DNA from: Chloroflexota bacterium
GTDB lineage: Bacteria > Chloroflexota > Limnocylindria > QHBO01
Assembly (NCBI GenBank): GCA_040902225.1
Contig: JBBDXT010000007.1
Coordinates: 382,346-446,345, forward strand
Direction: 5' to 3'
Length of the DNA: 64,000 nucleotides
Part shown: piece after piece, positions 1 to 7,758 of the stretch
Layout: every line of letters starts with the position of its first letter
How positions within the stretch are numbered: the stretch's first letter is position 1
Position numbers and translations under genes: made by a program
The notes under the pieces: generated by a model
The model's input: only the letters and a program-made list of their open reading frames with translations
What the model was told of the DNA's origin: nothing
Databases searched by the model: none

Positions 1-2651
1 GATAGCTGCTCGGCGCGCGCGGGATCTCCGGTCAGCCATAGCAGCTTCATCGAGAGGCTGTGGTACCACTGCGCTCGCGCGGCCGGCCGCTCGATCTTCT
101 CCAGCATCGGCAGCGAGGGTTCCAGGGCGGCCAGCGCCCCTTCCGGATCGTCCTCCATCATGTACAGGTCGCTGAGGGTGTCTGCGACCACCGTCATCAG
201 GTTTGGATCGCCCAGCCGCTCGGCGATGCGCTCCGCCTCGTGCGCAGCATCCAGCCGCGGCTGCATCGGCCCAGAGACCTCTTCCACCAGCCGCCGCCGG
301 TTCAGGATCATTGCGGCATCGGCAGCCAGGAGCCAGGCGCGCTCACGCTCATCCGTCGCCGCCTCCAGGCCCTCGCGGATGAGTCCCTGGATGACGTCGA
401 AGTCCGGCTCCTTGACGAATGCCCCGCCGCGGTGTGCGGCCATGCCTGCCGCGTGACGGGCGAGAGCGGCTACGCGGCTCCGATCCGCCGGGTCCTTTCG
501 CGCGATCTCGAGCGCGGACATGGATGCGACGAGCATCGCGTCGCCGTGGAATGCCGTTTCATGATCCCGCGCGATTTGCTCGAGCGCATCGAGACGCTCC
601 GTGTCGCTGGTGGCCAGCTCCAGTGCCTGCTCGTGCAGCTCCACGGCGCGCTCGACTGCGAACCGATGCCGGGCCGCGCGGCCGGCCGCAAGGAGCGCTG
701 CCAGCGCGTGCCGGCGTACAACCTCTCGCCCATCCGCATCGTCCATCCAAGCCAGGTCGGCCCCGTCGCCACGGATCGCCGCCCAGTAGTGAGAGGCGAT
801 CAGCTCGGCGAACTCATCGGTGCGGTCGCTGACCAGCTCGGCGATCCACTCGGCGACGGCAGCGTGGGCTCGGGCGCGCCTGGCCTTGGGCAGGGTGCCG
901 TATGCGACGTCACGGGTCAGCGCGTGCTTGAACAGGTACTCGGTCTGCCCGGCGAGGGTAGTGGTGGGTCGAACCAGGATCAGCCCCTTTCGTTCGAGCC
1001 CCCCCAGTGACGACTCGAGGTCCGTGCCTCCGACCGCGCCCTCCAGCGCGGCTGCCCAGAAGATGCGGCCCACGACGGCAGCCTCCTGCAGCACTCGTCG
1101 CTCCTCCGGCTGAAGCGCGTCGATCCGGGCGCCCAGCAGCGCCTGCACGCTGTCCGGGATCTTCACTTCACCGATGGTCTGGGTCGCGCGCCACCGCTCG
1201 CCGTCCCGTTCCAGAGCTCCCTCGTCGATCAGCCGCTGCAGGATCTCCTCCACGAAGAACGGATTGCCATCGGCCTTGGCGACGATCTCGGCTTGGAGCC
1301 CATCAGGCAGCTCCGCCACCGCCAGCAGGCGGTCGACGAGGTCGTTGCTCTGGTTGTCGGTCAGCGGGCGAAGCGAGATCGCAACCGCGTCCTGGCCGCC
1401 GGGTCCGAACCCCGGATGCTGGTCGGCGAACTCCGGTCGCGCGGTGGCCACGATCAGGAGCGGCCCTTCGGTACGCCGCGCGATCTGGGCCAGCATCTCG
1501 ACCGCCGGCTCGCCCGCCCAGTGCAGGTCTTCGATGACCCAGATCGCCGGGCCGGCGGCGGCATAGGCGGTCGCGAAGCGCGGCCAGGCACGCGCCAGGT
1601 CCTCCGCGCTCGCCGGGCCGGCGGCCGCCTCGGGCGTTTCGTCGAGTCGAATTCCCACCGTCGTGGCCAATGCCGCGGTCGTCATCTGTGCATCCTCGGG
1701 TGCGAGCCCCAGCGGCTCCAGGATCTCGGCCACCCCGCTCCGCAGCCGGTCCTTCACGACCTCGCTCGTCTCGTCGAGACCGATCTCGCAGGCGCCGCGC
1801 AGGATCTCGCCCAGCGCCCAGTAGGTGATGCCGTGCCCGGCGGAGAGGCATCGGCCGCGCAGGACCCGAATCCCGGAGTCGGAACCCTGCGCCGAGGCGA
1901 CGAACTCATTGGTGAGGCGGCTCTTCCCGATGCCGGCCAGTCCGTAGATCACGACCAGGCGAGGCTTTCCGCTCTCGATCGTCTCGTCCAGCAGGCCGGT
2001 GAGGGTGACGTGCTCGCGGTCGCGGCCGATCATGGGCGCAGAGAGTCCGCGCATCCCGCGCGGAGTTGCCTCCGCGAGCTCCTCGACCAGTCCGTAGACG
2101 CGCACGGCATCGGCCTTGCCCTTGAGCTCGAGCATCCTCGGCTCGCCGAAGCGGAACGCGCGCTGGGTCGCATTGAAGGTCCGCTCGCCGACCAGGATCT
2201 CACCGGGATCGGCCGCCGCCTCCAGCCGCTGCGCGGTGTTCACGGGGTCTCCAGCCACGAATCCCTGATCGGGTGCCGGACCGCCGGGGGCGATCACCTC
2301 ACCCGTGTTGACGCCGATCCTGACTCCCAGCGTGACCTGGTGCTGGCGCTCGAAATCGGCGTTCAGCTCCTCGAGTCGCTGACGCATCTCGAGTGCCGCA
2401 CGCAGCGCTCGCTCGGCATCGTCCTCGTGGACGACCGGGATTCCAAAGACCGCCATGACCGCATCGCCGATGTACTTCTCGACGGTGCCGCCCCACGACT
2501 CGATGATCGACGCCATGGCGGCGAAGTAAACGCCCAGCAGCGCTCGCAATCGTTCCGGATCGAGCTGCTCGCCGAGCGCCGTTGAGCCGATCACGTCGGC
2601 GAACAGGATGGTGACGACCTTGCGTTCCTCGCCGACGCCCCTGTCAGCCAT
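1..2651 (-). CDS. Class III adenylate/guanylate cyclase fused to AAA ATPase and TPR-like region (C-terminus beyond window)
   Basis: The reading frame is open from the ATG at 2651 to the window edge, so the C-terminus is missing. Residues about 10-190 form a class III nucleotide cyclase domain. Both metal-binding aspartates are visible (FADVIGST, D19; EKYIGDAVMAVFG, D63), as is the transition-state NTAQRLE motif, so the cyclase looks competent. A STAND/AAA ATPase follows with Walker A GLAGIGKS, then Ala/Leu/Glu-rich helical TPR-like sequence runs to the edge. Such proteins are thought to couple cyclic-nucleotide synthesis to ligand sensing; the signal is unknown. A -10 box (TAGACT) ends 6 nt before the ATG, so the mRNA is probably leaderless. 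The start lies inside a 44-bp sequence repeated at 5006-5049. Confidence 0.88.
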   Translation of the reverse strand, partial: MADRGVGEERKVVTILFADVIGSTALGEQLDPERLRALLGVYFAAMASIIESWGGTVEKYIGDAVMAVFGIPVVHEDDAERALRAALEMRQRLEELNADFERQHQVTLGVRIGVNTGEVIAPGGPAPDQGFVAGDPVNTAQRLEAAADPGEILVGERTFNATQRAFRFGEPRMLELKGKADAVRVYGLVEELAEATPRGMRGLSAPMIGRDREHVTLTGLLDETIESGKPRLVVIYGLAGIGKSRLTNEFVASAQGSDSGIRVLRGRCLSAGHGITYWALGEILRGACEIGLDETSEVVKDRLRSGVAEILEPLGLAPEDAQMTTAALATTVGIRLDETPEAAAGPASAEDLARAWPRFATAYAAAGPAIWVIEDLHWAGEPAVEMLAQIARRTEGPLLIVATARPEFADQHPGFGPGGQDAVAISLRPLTDNQSNDLVDRLLAVAELPDGLQAEIVAKADGNPFFVEEILQRLIDEGALERDGERWRATQTIGEVKIPDSVQALLGARIDALQPEERRVLQEAAVVGRIFWAAALEGAVGGTDLESSLGGLERKGLILVRPTTTLAGQTEYLFKHALTRDVAYGTLPKARRARAHAAVAEWIAELVSDRTDEFAELIASHYWAAIRGDGADLAWMDDADGREVVRRHALAALLAAGRAARHRFAVERAVELHEQALELATSDTERLDALEQIARDHETAFHGDAMLVASMSALEIARKDPADRSRVAALARHAAGMAAHRGGAFVKEPDFDVIQGLIREGLEAATDERERAWLLAADAAMILNRRRLVEEVSGPMQPRLDAAHEAERIAERLGDPNLMTVVADTLSDLYMMEDDPEGALAALEPSLPMLEKIERPAARAQWYHSLSMKLLWLTGDPARAEQL

Positions 2652-2674
2652 GGACGGAGTCTAGGGCGTCGCGG
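2631..2674. repeat. 44-bp direct repeat, copy 1 (cyclase promoter/start module)
   Basis: This copy matches 5006-5049 at 43 of 44 positions; the difference is A at 2654 versus G at 5029. Read on the minus strand it contains the TAGACT -10 box, the ATG and the first seven codons of the cyclase gene. The match stops abruptly on both sides. The two copies flank the ECF sigma/kelch gene pair. Confidence 0.9.
2652..2663 (-). promoter_or_regulatory. Leaderless promoter of the cyclase gene
   Basis: On the minus strand a TAGACT -10 element (2663-2658) is separated from the ATG by six bases. Transcription would begin at or next to the start codon. No Shine-Dalgarno sequence is present. Confidence 0.55.
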
Positions 2675-3002
2675 AAGCGCTGGGTACAGGCGAGGCCTGC
2701 GGATCCCCGACCCTGCACGGGTGCATTTACACCGAGCGTACGTAACAACCAACAAGGCTTGAAGCGAAGACCCTTCTCTGCCGTGGCTTACGCCAGGTGC
2801 ACGTGGCGACCAAGAACGGCCCAATTTGCGTCCCAGCAGGCCCCCGTCGACGGGGAACTTGGCCGTTATGCACGGTGGATGTAAATGGAAGTTCGTATGG
2901 AGTCACCAAGCCAGGTGCAACGCCAGATGGAACCAATTTGCGGCGGCGGCGCCCATACGAAGCGAAGGCGGTCCGCTTGGTCGCCAGCCTAGGGTGAGCA
3001 GC
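2664..3002. promoter_or_regulatory. Divergent control region between cyclase and ECF sigma genes
   Basis: This is about 340 bp without a convincing gene. It holds an imperfect inverted pair: CATTTACACCGAGCGTACG at about 2721 and its related complement around 2867-2890. It also contains a GGGAACTT sequence near 2852 that resembles an ECF -35 element. Promoters for the sigma gene, possibly autoregulated, should lie here, but I cannot define one with certainty. An AGGGTG ribosome-binding sequence precedes the ATG at 3003. Confidence 0.4.
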
Positions 3003-3563
3003 ATGCAGAGCGATCTGGTGGTACGCGCATCAGCCGGCGACCACGCCGCGTTCTCCCAGCTGGCAGGCGCGTCGATCGGTGGGCTCTACCGCATCGCGCA
3101 TCTGATCCTGCGGGATGGCGACCTTGCGAACGACGCTGTCCAGAACGCGCTGATCGCTGCCTGGCAGGACATCCGAGGGCTTCGCGACCCCAATCGCTTC
3201 GATGCCTGGCTGCACCGACTGACGGTGCGTGCCTGCTACAAGGTGGCACGCACACAGCGGCATCGCGCCTCCAGAGAGGTTGAGCTGATGCCGATGCACG
3301 AGTTGCCATCGGGGGACGATGACCAGCGCCTGCTGGCGGTTCGCGATCAGCTCGAGCGCGGCTTCCGGCGCCTCTCGGCGGAGGAGCGATCCGTGCTCGT
3401 GCTGCATTACTACCTCGACCTGCCGCTGGCGGAGGCTGCGGACATCATGGGTATTCCACTCGGCACCATGAAGTCTCGACTTAACCGTGCAACACACGCA
3501 CTTCGGGCTGCGCTCGATGCTCAGGAACGGGCATCGGTGGTCTCGAATGGAGGCATCGCATGA
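3003..3563 (+). CDS. ECF-family RNA polymerase sigma factor
   Basis: This 186-residue protein has the usual length of an ECF sigma factor. Region 2 is at about residues 10-80 (LYRIAHLILRDGDLANDAVQ, then AWQDIRGLRDPNRFDAWLHR). Region 4 is at about 115-170, with the helix-turn-helix core LPLAEAADIMGIPLGTMKSR. I chose the ATG at 3003 because AGGGTG lies six bases upstream and homologous sequence begins there; a longer in-frame extension from 2826 looks non-coding. The stop overlaps the next start (ATGA), so it is translationally coupled to the membrane kelch protein, which probably controls it. Confidence 0.9.
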   Translation: MQSDLVVRASAGDHAAFSQLAGASIGGLYRIAHLILRDGDLANDAVQNALIAAWQDIRGLRDPNRFDAWLHRLTVRACYKVARTQRHRASREVELMPMHELPSGDDDQRLLAVRDQLERGFRRLSAEERSVLVLHYYLDLPLAEAADIMGIPLGTMKSRLNRATHALRAALDAQERASVVSNGGIA

Positions 3564-4897
3564 CCAGTGACCGCCAGTTCGAGGCGCTGCTTCGGTCCTG
3601 GTTCGATGAGTCCGCGCCGTCTGGCAATCCACGTGACCTGCTGGAATCGGTCGTGACCGCGACGGGGGGCACCCGCCCCCGTGCTGCATGGCTGGTGCGC
3701 CTGCGTGGTGAGCCGATGCCCGAGACTGACCGCTCCCGCCTGAACCGGTCCGTGCCTCTCGCTATCGCCGCGACAGGCCTAGTTGTCGCGGTGCTGGTCG
3801 CCATCGGCCTCGTGCTGCGATCCACCAATGTCGGCCCTCCGCCGGTGCCCACCGGCACGCCGCAGCCCACGTCGCATGCCGCTGCGTGGACCGCCGCGGC
3901 CAGCATGCTCACCCAGCACTACGGCCACACGGCAACGCTCCTCGCGGATGGGAGGGTCCTCGTGGCGGGCGGCCTCATCGGGCAGACTGGTATCGCCTCC
4001 GCTGAGCTGTACGACCCGAGGAACGGGACATGGACCGCGACGAGGGACATGCTCACGCCGCGCTTCTTCGCCACCGCCACGCTGTTGCGCAACGGCAGGG
4101 TGCTGGTGTCGGCCGGGACCTATGACCAGACCTCCGCTGAGCTGTACGACCCCAGCACCGGCACGTGGACCGCCACCGGAAGCATGGCGACGCCACGCCA
4201 GCTTCACACCGCCACGCTGCTTTCCGATGGCAGGGTGCTTGTGGTGGGGGGAACCGTCGGTGACTACAGCGGCGTCACGGCGACCGCCGAGCTATACGAC
4301 CCGACCTCCGGGCTATGGAACGCCACGGGAAGCATGGCGACTGACCGTTGGCTGCACACAGCCACACTGCTGCCCGATGGCACGGTGCTGGTGGCTGGAG
4401 GTCGTACCTACAACCCGAATGCGAGCACCCCGGACCTCCGCAGCGTGGACAGCGCGGAACTGTACGACCCGCGCACGGGATCATGGACCGAAACCACGAG
4501 CATGGCCGTTCCGCGCTCGGCCCACGACGCGACGCCGTTGGCCGATGGCACGGTGCTCGTGACAGGCACCGACAACACCGCCACGACGCTTCCGGTAGAG
4601 CTGTACGACCCGCGCAGCGGATCCTGGACCCTAGTCGGGAGCGCCAATTTCGCTGGATACCCCGACAGTGCCACGCTGCTGGATGACGGCACCGTGCTGC
4701 TCGTTTCCTTCGGCCATGAGGGGGCCTGGGTCTACTACCCGAGCAGCGGATCCTGGACTGCCACCGCCACCGCGAGCATCGCAGTCGGACTCGCCGCCAC
4801 AGCCACGTTGTTGGCGGATGGCACAGTGCTCGTGGCGGGCGGCGACCCGCCTGGCGACGGGGTCTCCGCCTCGCTGTACCACCCGGGCAGCCCCTAG
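3560..4897 (+). CDS. Single-pass membrane protein with kelch-type beta-propeller; candidate anti-sigma/sensor
   Basis: This 445-residue protein has three parts: a cytoplasmic segment of about 65 residues, one transmembrane helix (about residues 66-86), and an exported domain of roughly seven kelch-like repeats. Each repeat shows LLxDGRVLVAGG, then AELYDPxxGxW and a small-residue turn. The gene overlaps the ECF sigma gene by 4 bp. ECF genes are commonly followed by a membrane anti-sigma factor, so the N-terminal segment may bind the sigma factor while the propeller senses an extracytoplasmic ligand or polysaccharide. No zinc-binding HxxxCxxC anti-sigma motif is visible, so the anti-sigma role is inference. 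The kelch assignment is secure. Confidence 0.8.
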   Translation: MTSDRQFEALLRSWFDESAPSGNPRDLLESVVTATGGTRPRAAWLVRLRGEPMPETDRSRLNRSVPLAIAATGLVVAVLVAIGLVLRSTNVGPPPVPTGTPQPTSHAAAWTAAASMLTQHYGHTATLLADGRVLVAGGLIGQTGIASAELYDPRNGTWTATRDMLTPRFFATATLLRNGRVLVSAGTYDQTSAELYDPSTGTWTATGSMATPRQLHTATLLSDGRVLVVGGTVGDYSGVTATAELYDPTSGLWNATGSMATDRWLHTATLLPDGTVLVAGGRTYNPNASTPDLRSVDSAELYDPRTGSWTETTSMAVPRSAHDATPLADGTVLVTGTDNTATTLPVELYDPRSGSWTLVGSANFAGYPDSATLLDDGTVLLVSFGHEGAWVYYPSSGSWTATATASIAVGLAATATLLADGTVLVAGGDPPGDGVSASLYHPGSP

Positions 4898-4951
4898 CCA
4901 GGAGGCATTTCCCTGTACGCCGCGGCGGCTGACGATAGGTGACGAGCTCCG

Positions 4952-5026
4952 TCATCCACCACGGAGGCCCGCTATGGCGCTGGCGAAGGGCTCGGGGCGA
5001 CGGAGGCCGACGCCCCTGTCAGCCAT
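4952..5026 (-). CDS. 24-residue micro-ORF in displaced copy of the cyclase start
   Basis: The second copy of the 44-bp repeat carries the same TAGACT-N6-ATG arrangement. Its ATG at 5026 opens a short frame that begins MADRGVG, as in the cyclase, then diverges and stops at 4952. It is probably a by-product of the duplication rather than a functional peptide. It could produce a leaderless transcript antisense to the end of the kelch gene. Confidence 0.25.
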   Translation of the reverse strand: MADRGVGLRRPEPFASAIAGLRGG

Positions 5027-5049
5027 GGGCGGAGTCTAGGGCGTCGCGG
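5006..5049. repeat. 44-bp direct repeat, copy 2
   Basis: This near-perfect copy of 2631-2674 lies 109 bp beyond the kelch stop codon. It carries an intact minus-strand -10 box and the first seven cyclase codons, but no cyclase gene follows. It marks the right boundary of the ECF/kelch segment. Confidence 0.9.
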
Positions 5050-5050
5050 G

Positions 5051-5457
5051 TCAGGGCGGCGATGGTTCCGAGGGTGGCTCGCGTCCGCCATCCAGCAGCG
5101 TGCGGTTACCCAGAGGCTCTGCCAGGAGGACCTTCACTGGCGTGCCGGGTCCGAGCGGACAGGTCTGGGCGCCGCTCAGGGGTCGAACTCGCATGGTGAC
5201 GGTGACCGTCGCAGCTTCAGAGTTGACGACCGGGGGCGCCATGCGGCCGATGATCAGCGTTCCGCCATTGCAGGCTCTCTCCAGACCAGGATGTTCAGCT
5301 CGGTCGTCCCGGGCGGCGGTGCGGCGAAGGCTGGATCGAGCGCCCAGGTAGCTGGGCCATATCCAGAGGGCGGTGGTGTGGTCGCTGGGTTTGGGACCAG
5401 AAGCGAGCATCCGCTGAGAAGCACGCCCAGAACGACGAGCAGCGCACGAAGAGCCAC
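5051..5457 (-). pseudogene. Small lipoprotein gene interrupted by a single-base frameshift
   Basis: From the ATG at 5457 the frame encodes a lipoprotein signal peptide (LLVVLGVLLSGC lipobox, Cys17) and continues to ELNILVW, then stops at 5254. Another frame continues directly with RACNGGTLIIGRMAPPVV and on to LLAEPLGNRTLLDGG, ending at 5051. Adding one G near 5282-5290 (TGGAGAG to TGGGAGAG on the minus strand) joins them into one protein of about 135 residues. This is either a real inactivating deletion or a sequence error. The function is unknown; the protein would be a lipid-anchored envelope protein. It lies 2 bp downstream of the 104-residue membrane-protein gene. Confidence 0.7.
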
Positions 5458-5459
5458 CG

Positions 5460-5774
5460 CTACGGCGAGGGGCTGGCCACAGCCGACGCCGAGGGAGATG
5501 CCCCAGCGAACTCGCTTGCCGCCGCCGACGCAGATGCGCTCCCCGAGGCGCTCGGCTCAGCCGAGAAGCTCGGGAGCGGGGCCGGGGTGGGCGACGGGAA
5601 GAGGGTCGTCGGCACATTCGCGAAGGAGAGGGCGAAGATCAGGACGAAGATGACGAGCACGATCAGCACCCACGGGCGCGCAAGGGCGTCGGTTCGGGGC
5701 GGCAGAGAGCCCCGGTAGCCGGGAGCCGGCGTCTCCTCGCCGCGCGTCGGTCCGCCGCGCCTCTGGTCGGTCAT
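5460..5774 (-). CDS. Small single-pass membrane protein with Ser/Ala/Pro-rich tail
   Basis: This 104-residue protein has a charged N-terminus (MTDQRRGGPTRGEE), one transmembrane helix (WVLIVLVIFVLIFALSF, about residues 36-53) and a low-complexity Ser/Ala/Pro tail. No domain is recognisable. I placed the start at the ATG at 5774 because the upstream extension is composition-biased and overlaps the transporter gene. It sits between the MFS fusion gene and the broken lipoprotein gene on the same strand. Confidence 0.6.
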   Translation of the reverse strand: MTDQRRGGPTRGEETPAPGYRGSLPPRTDALARPWVLIVLVIFVLIFALSFANVPTTLFPSPTPAPLPSFSAEPSASGSASASAAASEFAGASPSASAVASPSP

Positions 5775-5829
5775 GCCTCTCCCATCACCAAGGCCGCCGG
5801 TCCGGCGGGCGGGCGAAGGGTAGCAACTT

Positions 5830-7758
5830 CTATCGGGCGCCGCGCATGGCGGGGACCAGCAACCCACCCAGCCCGGCCACGGCAATCAGGCCGCCGCCGA
5901 GCATCAGCACCGTCGCCGCCCCGACCACCCCGGCCAGGTAGCCAGCCGCCCCCATCGAGATCGCCATCGCCCCAAAGGTGAGCGCCTGCCGGCTCGAGAC
6001 GACACGGCCGAAGAGCCGCTGCGGAGTCAGCTCCTGGAAGAGGGTGATGGTCGGCACCAGGTACAGCATGTTCGCGACGCCGATGGCGAAGAAGAGCGCG
6101 ATCGCCACCTGCGTGCTGGTGGTCAACCCGGCCCCGACCATCGCCAATCCCAGGCCGATGAAGCCTGCGATCGTCATCGGCCCCTTGGGGGCATGCGGAG
6201 CGAACCAGCCGATCGCCACGCCGCCGACGACGCTGCCCAGCCCCAGCGACGCCATCAGCCAGCCGTAGTTCTCCGGGAAGGGGAGGAAGCCCTGGTCCAG
6301 CACGTCCTTGGCGTAGATCAGGCTGCAGACGATCTCGGCGCCGAAGGCGAGCTGCGCCACCGTGCTCACCACCGTGTTGGCCAGCAGCTCTGCCTTGTGG
6401 GTCAGGAAGCGCCAGCCCTCGGCCATCTCGCGCCAGATGGCGCGGGCGCTGAACGGCTCGGTGGGCAGCTTCTCGGGCGGCACCGCCATGCCCCAGATCA
6501 GGATGGCGCTCACCAGGTAGGTCGCCGAGTCGAGCACGAACGCCGCACCGATCAGTCCGGCCAGCCCGGCCACTATGGCGGCCGCCACCGGGTAGCCGAG
6601 CAGGTCGGCGAGCGTCTCGTTGATGCTCGATGCGGAGTTGGCGGTGACAAGCTGCTCGTCGTCGACGATGAGCGGCACGATCGCCGTCTTGGCCGGCCGG
6701 AAGAGCAGCCCCACCGTGGCGACCGCTAGGGCGATCAGGTAGACGAGCGCGATGTGCACGTTGATCAGGAGGGGCACGAGCAGGACGAGCCCGGCGCGCA
6801 CCAGGTCGCAGGCAATCATGGTCGTGCGGCGGTCCCAACGGTCGACCAGGGCGCCGGCGAGCGGGCCGAGGAACACGTTCGGCACAGCGGTGGCCGCGAA
6901 CACGACCCCCACGTCCAGCGGCGTCCCTTGCTGGAGGACGAGCACGCCGATGGCGACCTGGTGCACGCGGTCGCCGAAGAAGCTGACCAGCTGCCCCATC
7001 CATAGCAGGCTGAAGTTGCGGTTGCGGACGAGGGCGAGGTACGGGGACTGCGCTCGCTCTCTCGGGATCGCGACCACAGCGCCGCCGGCACCCGCGGCGG
7101 CAAGGGCGGGCATGCTTCCGACCGACTGTGCCTGCCCACCAGGGAAGGGCGACGCGTTGGCAAACGGGTCGCCGGGTCGCAGCCCCAACGTATAGGCAGC
7201 CCGCAGCGGTGCGTTGGGGCGGGTCATGGAGTAGACGATCGCCCAGAAGATGCCCACCGCCAGCAGCGTGTCACCGATGCTGACCACGTCGCGAATGACC
7301 GGCAGCGGGATCGGCACCACGTCGCCGAAGATCCCGCCCTGCCGCACGAAGTCGGCCACGCTGTTCGTGGTCAGCAGGAAATGGAACGGATCGTTGGCCA
7401 GCGCATCGGGGGTGAAGCCGGCGGCGTAGAAGGCTGCCGCCCAGATCGGCATCTGGCCTCCGTTGAGGACGACCGCCAGCGTATTGAGGGCAATCCCGAC
7501 CGCGGCGATCTGGAGCCCCGGCACCCGCCAGTTGCCCCACAGCCAGACGAAGATCAGCCCGTAGCTGGCGATGAAGGCCGCACCCAGCGGCAGATCCACG
7601 CCGATGTCGCCCTGGCGCAGCAGCCCGGCGCCGAAGCGCATGGCCAGCGCCAGGCCCAGGACCCAGATCCAGCGCAGCCGCAGATCGGCGAGACGGGGGA
7701 GCCCTCCGCCGGCCAGCGCGCCGACTACCAGGGCCAGGACGATGGTGCTAAGAAACAT
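5830..7758 (-). CDS. DUF5317 domain fused to MFS_3-type major facilitator transporter
   Basis: This 642-residue membrane protein starts at the ATG at 7758, overlapping the HD-GYP gene by 11 bp. Residues about 1-190 match DUF5317-type membrane domains (GGQMPIWAAAF and several hydrophobic helices). From about residue 230 an MFS transporter follows: NFSLLWMGQLVSFFGDRVHQ opens helix 1, and LAGALVDRWDRRTTM is the loop 2-3 signature. The MFS half resembles the EntS/macrolide-efflux group, so export of a small molecule is likely, but the substrate is unknown. The two domains usually occur as separate proteins. Translational coupling to the c-di-GMP enzyme suggests related control. Confidence 0.8.
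   Translation of the reverse strand: MFLSTIVLALVVGALAGGGLPRLADLRLRWIWVLGLALAMRFGAGLLRQGDIGVDLPLGAAFIASYGLIFVWLWGNWRVPGLQIAAVGIALNTLAVVLNGGQMPIWAAAFYAAGFTPDALANDPFHFLLTTNSVADFVRQGGIFGDVVPIPLPVIRDVVSIGDTLLAVGIFWAIVYSMTRPNAPLRAAYTLGLRPGDPFANASPFPGGQAQSVGSMPALAAAGAGGAVVAIPRERAQSPYLALVRNRNFSLLWMGQLVSFFGDRVHQVAIGVLVLQQGTPLDVGVVFAATAVPNVFLGPLAGALVDRWDRRTTMIACDLVRAGLVLLVPLLINVHIALVYLIALAVATVGLLFRPAKTAIVPLIVDDEQLVTANSASSINETLADLLGYPVAAAIVAGLAGLIGAAFVLDSATYLVSAILIWGMAVPPEKLPTEPFSARAIWREMAEGWRFLTHKAELLANTVVSTVAQLAFGAEIVCSLIYAKDVLDQGFLPFPENYGWLMASLGLGSVVGGVAIGWFAPHAPKGPMTIAGFIGLGLAMVGAGLTTSTQVAIALFFAIGVANMLYLVPTITLFQELTPQRLFGRVVSSRQALTFGAMAISMGAAGYLAGVVGAATVLMLGGGLIAVAGLGGLLVPAMRGAR

Noticed and set aside
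1293-2585. Long open frame on the plus strand antisense to the cyclase gene
   Set aside because: GC-rich third positions create open antisense frames here; the translation has no recognisable domain while the minus strand encodes a clear cyclase-ATPase.
2826-3002. N-terminal extension of the ECF sigma factor
   Set aside because: The added residues do not resemble sigma region 2, and a good ribosome-binding site precedes the ATG at 3003.
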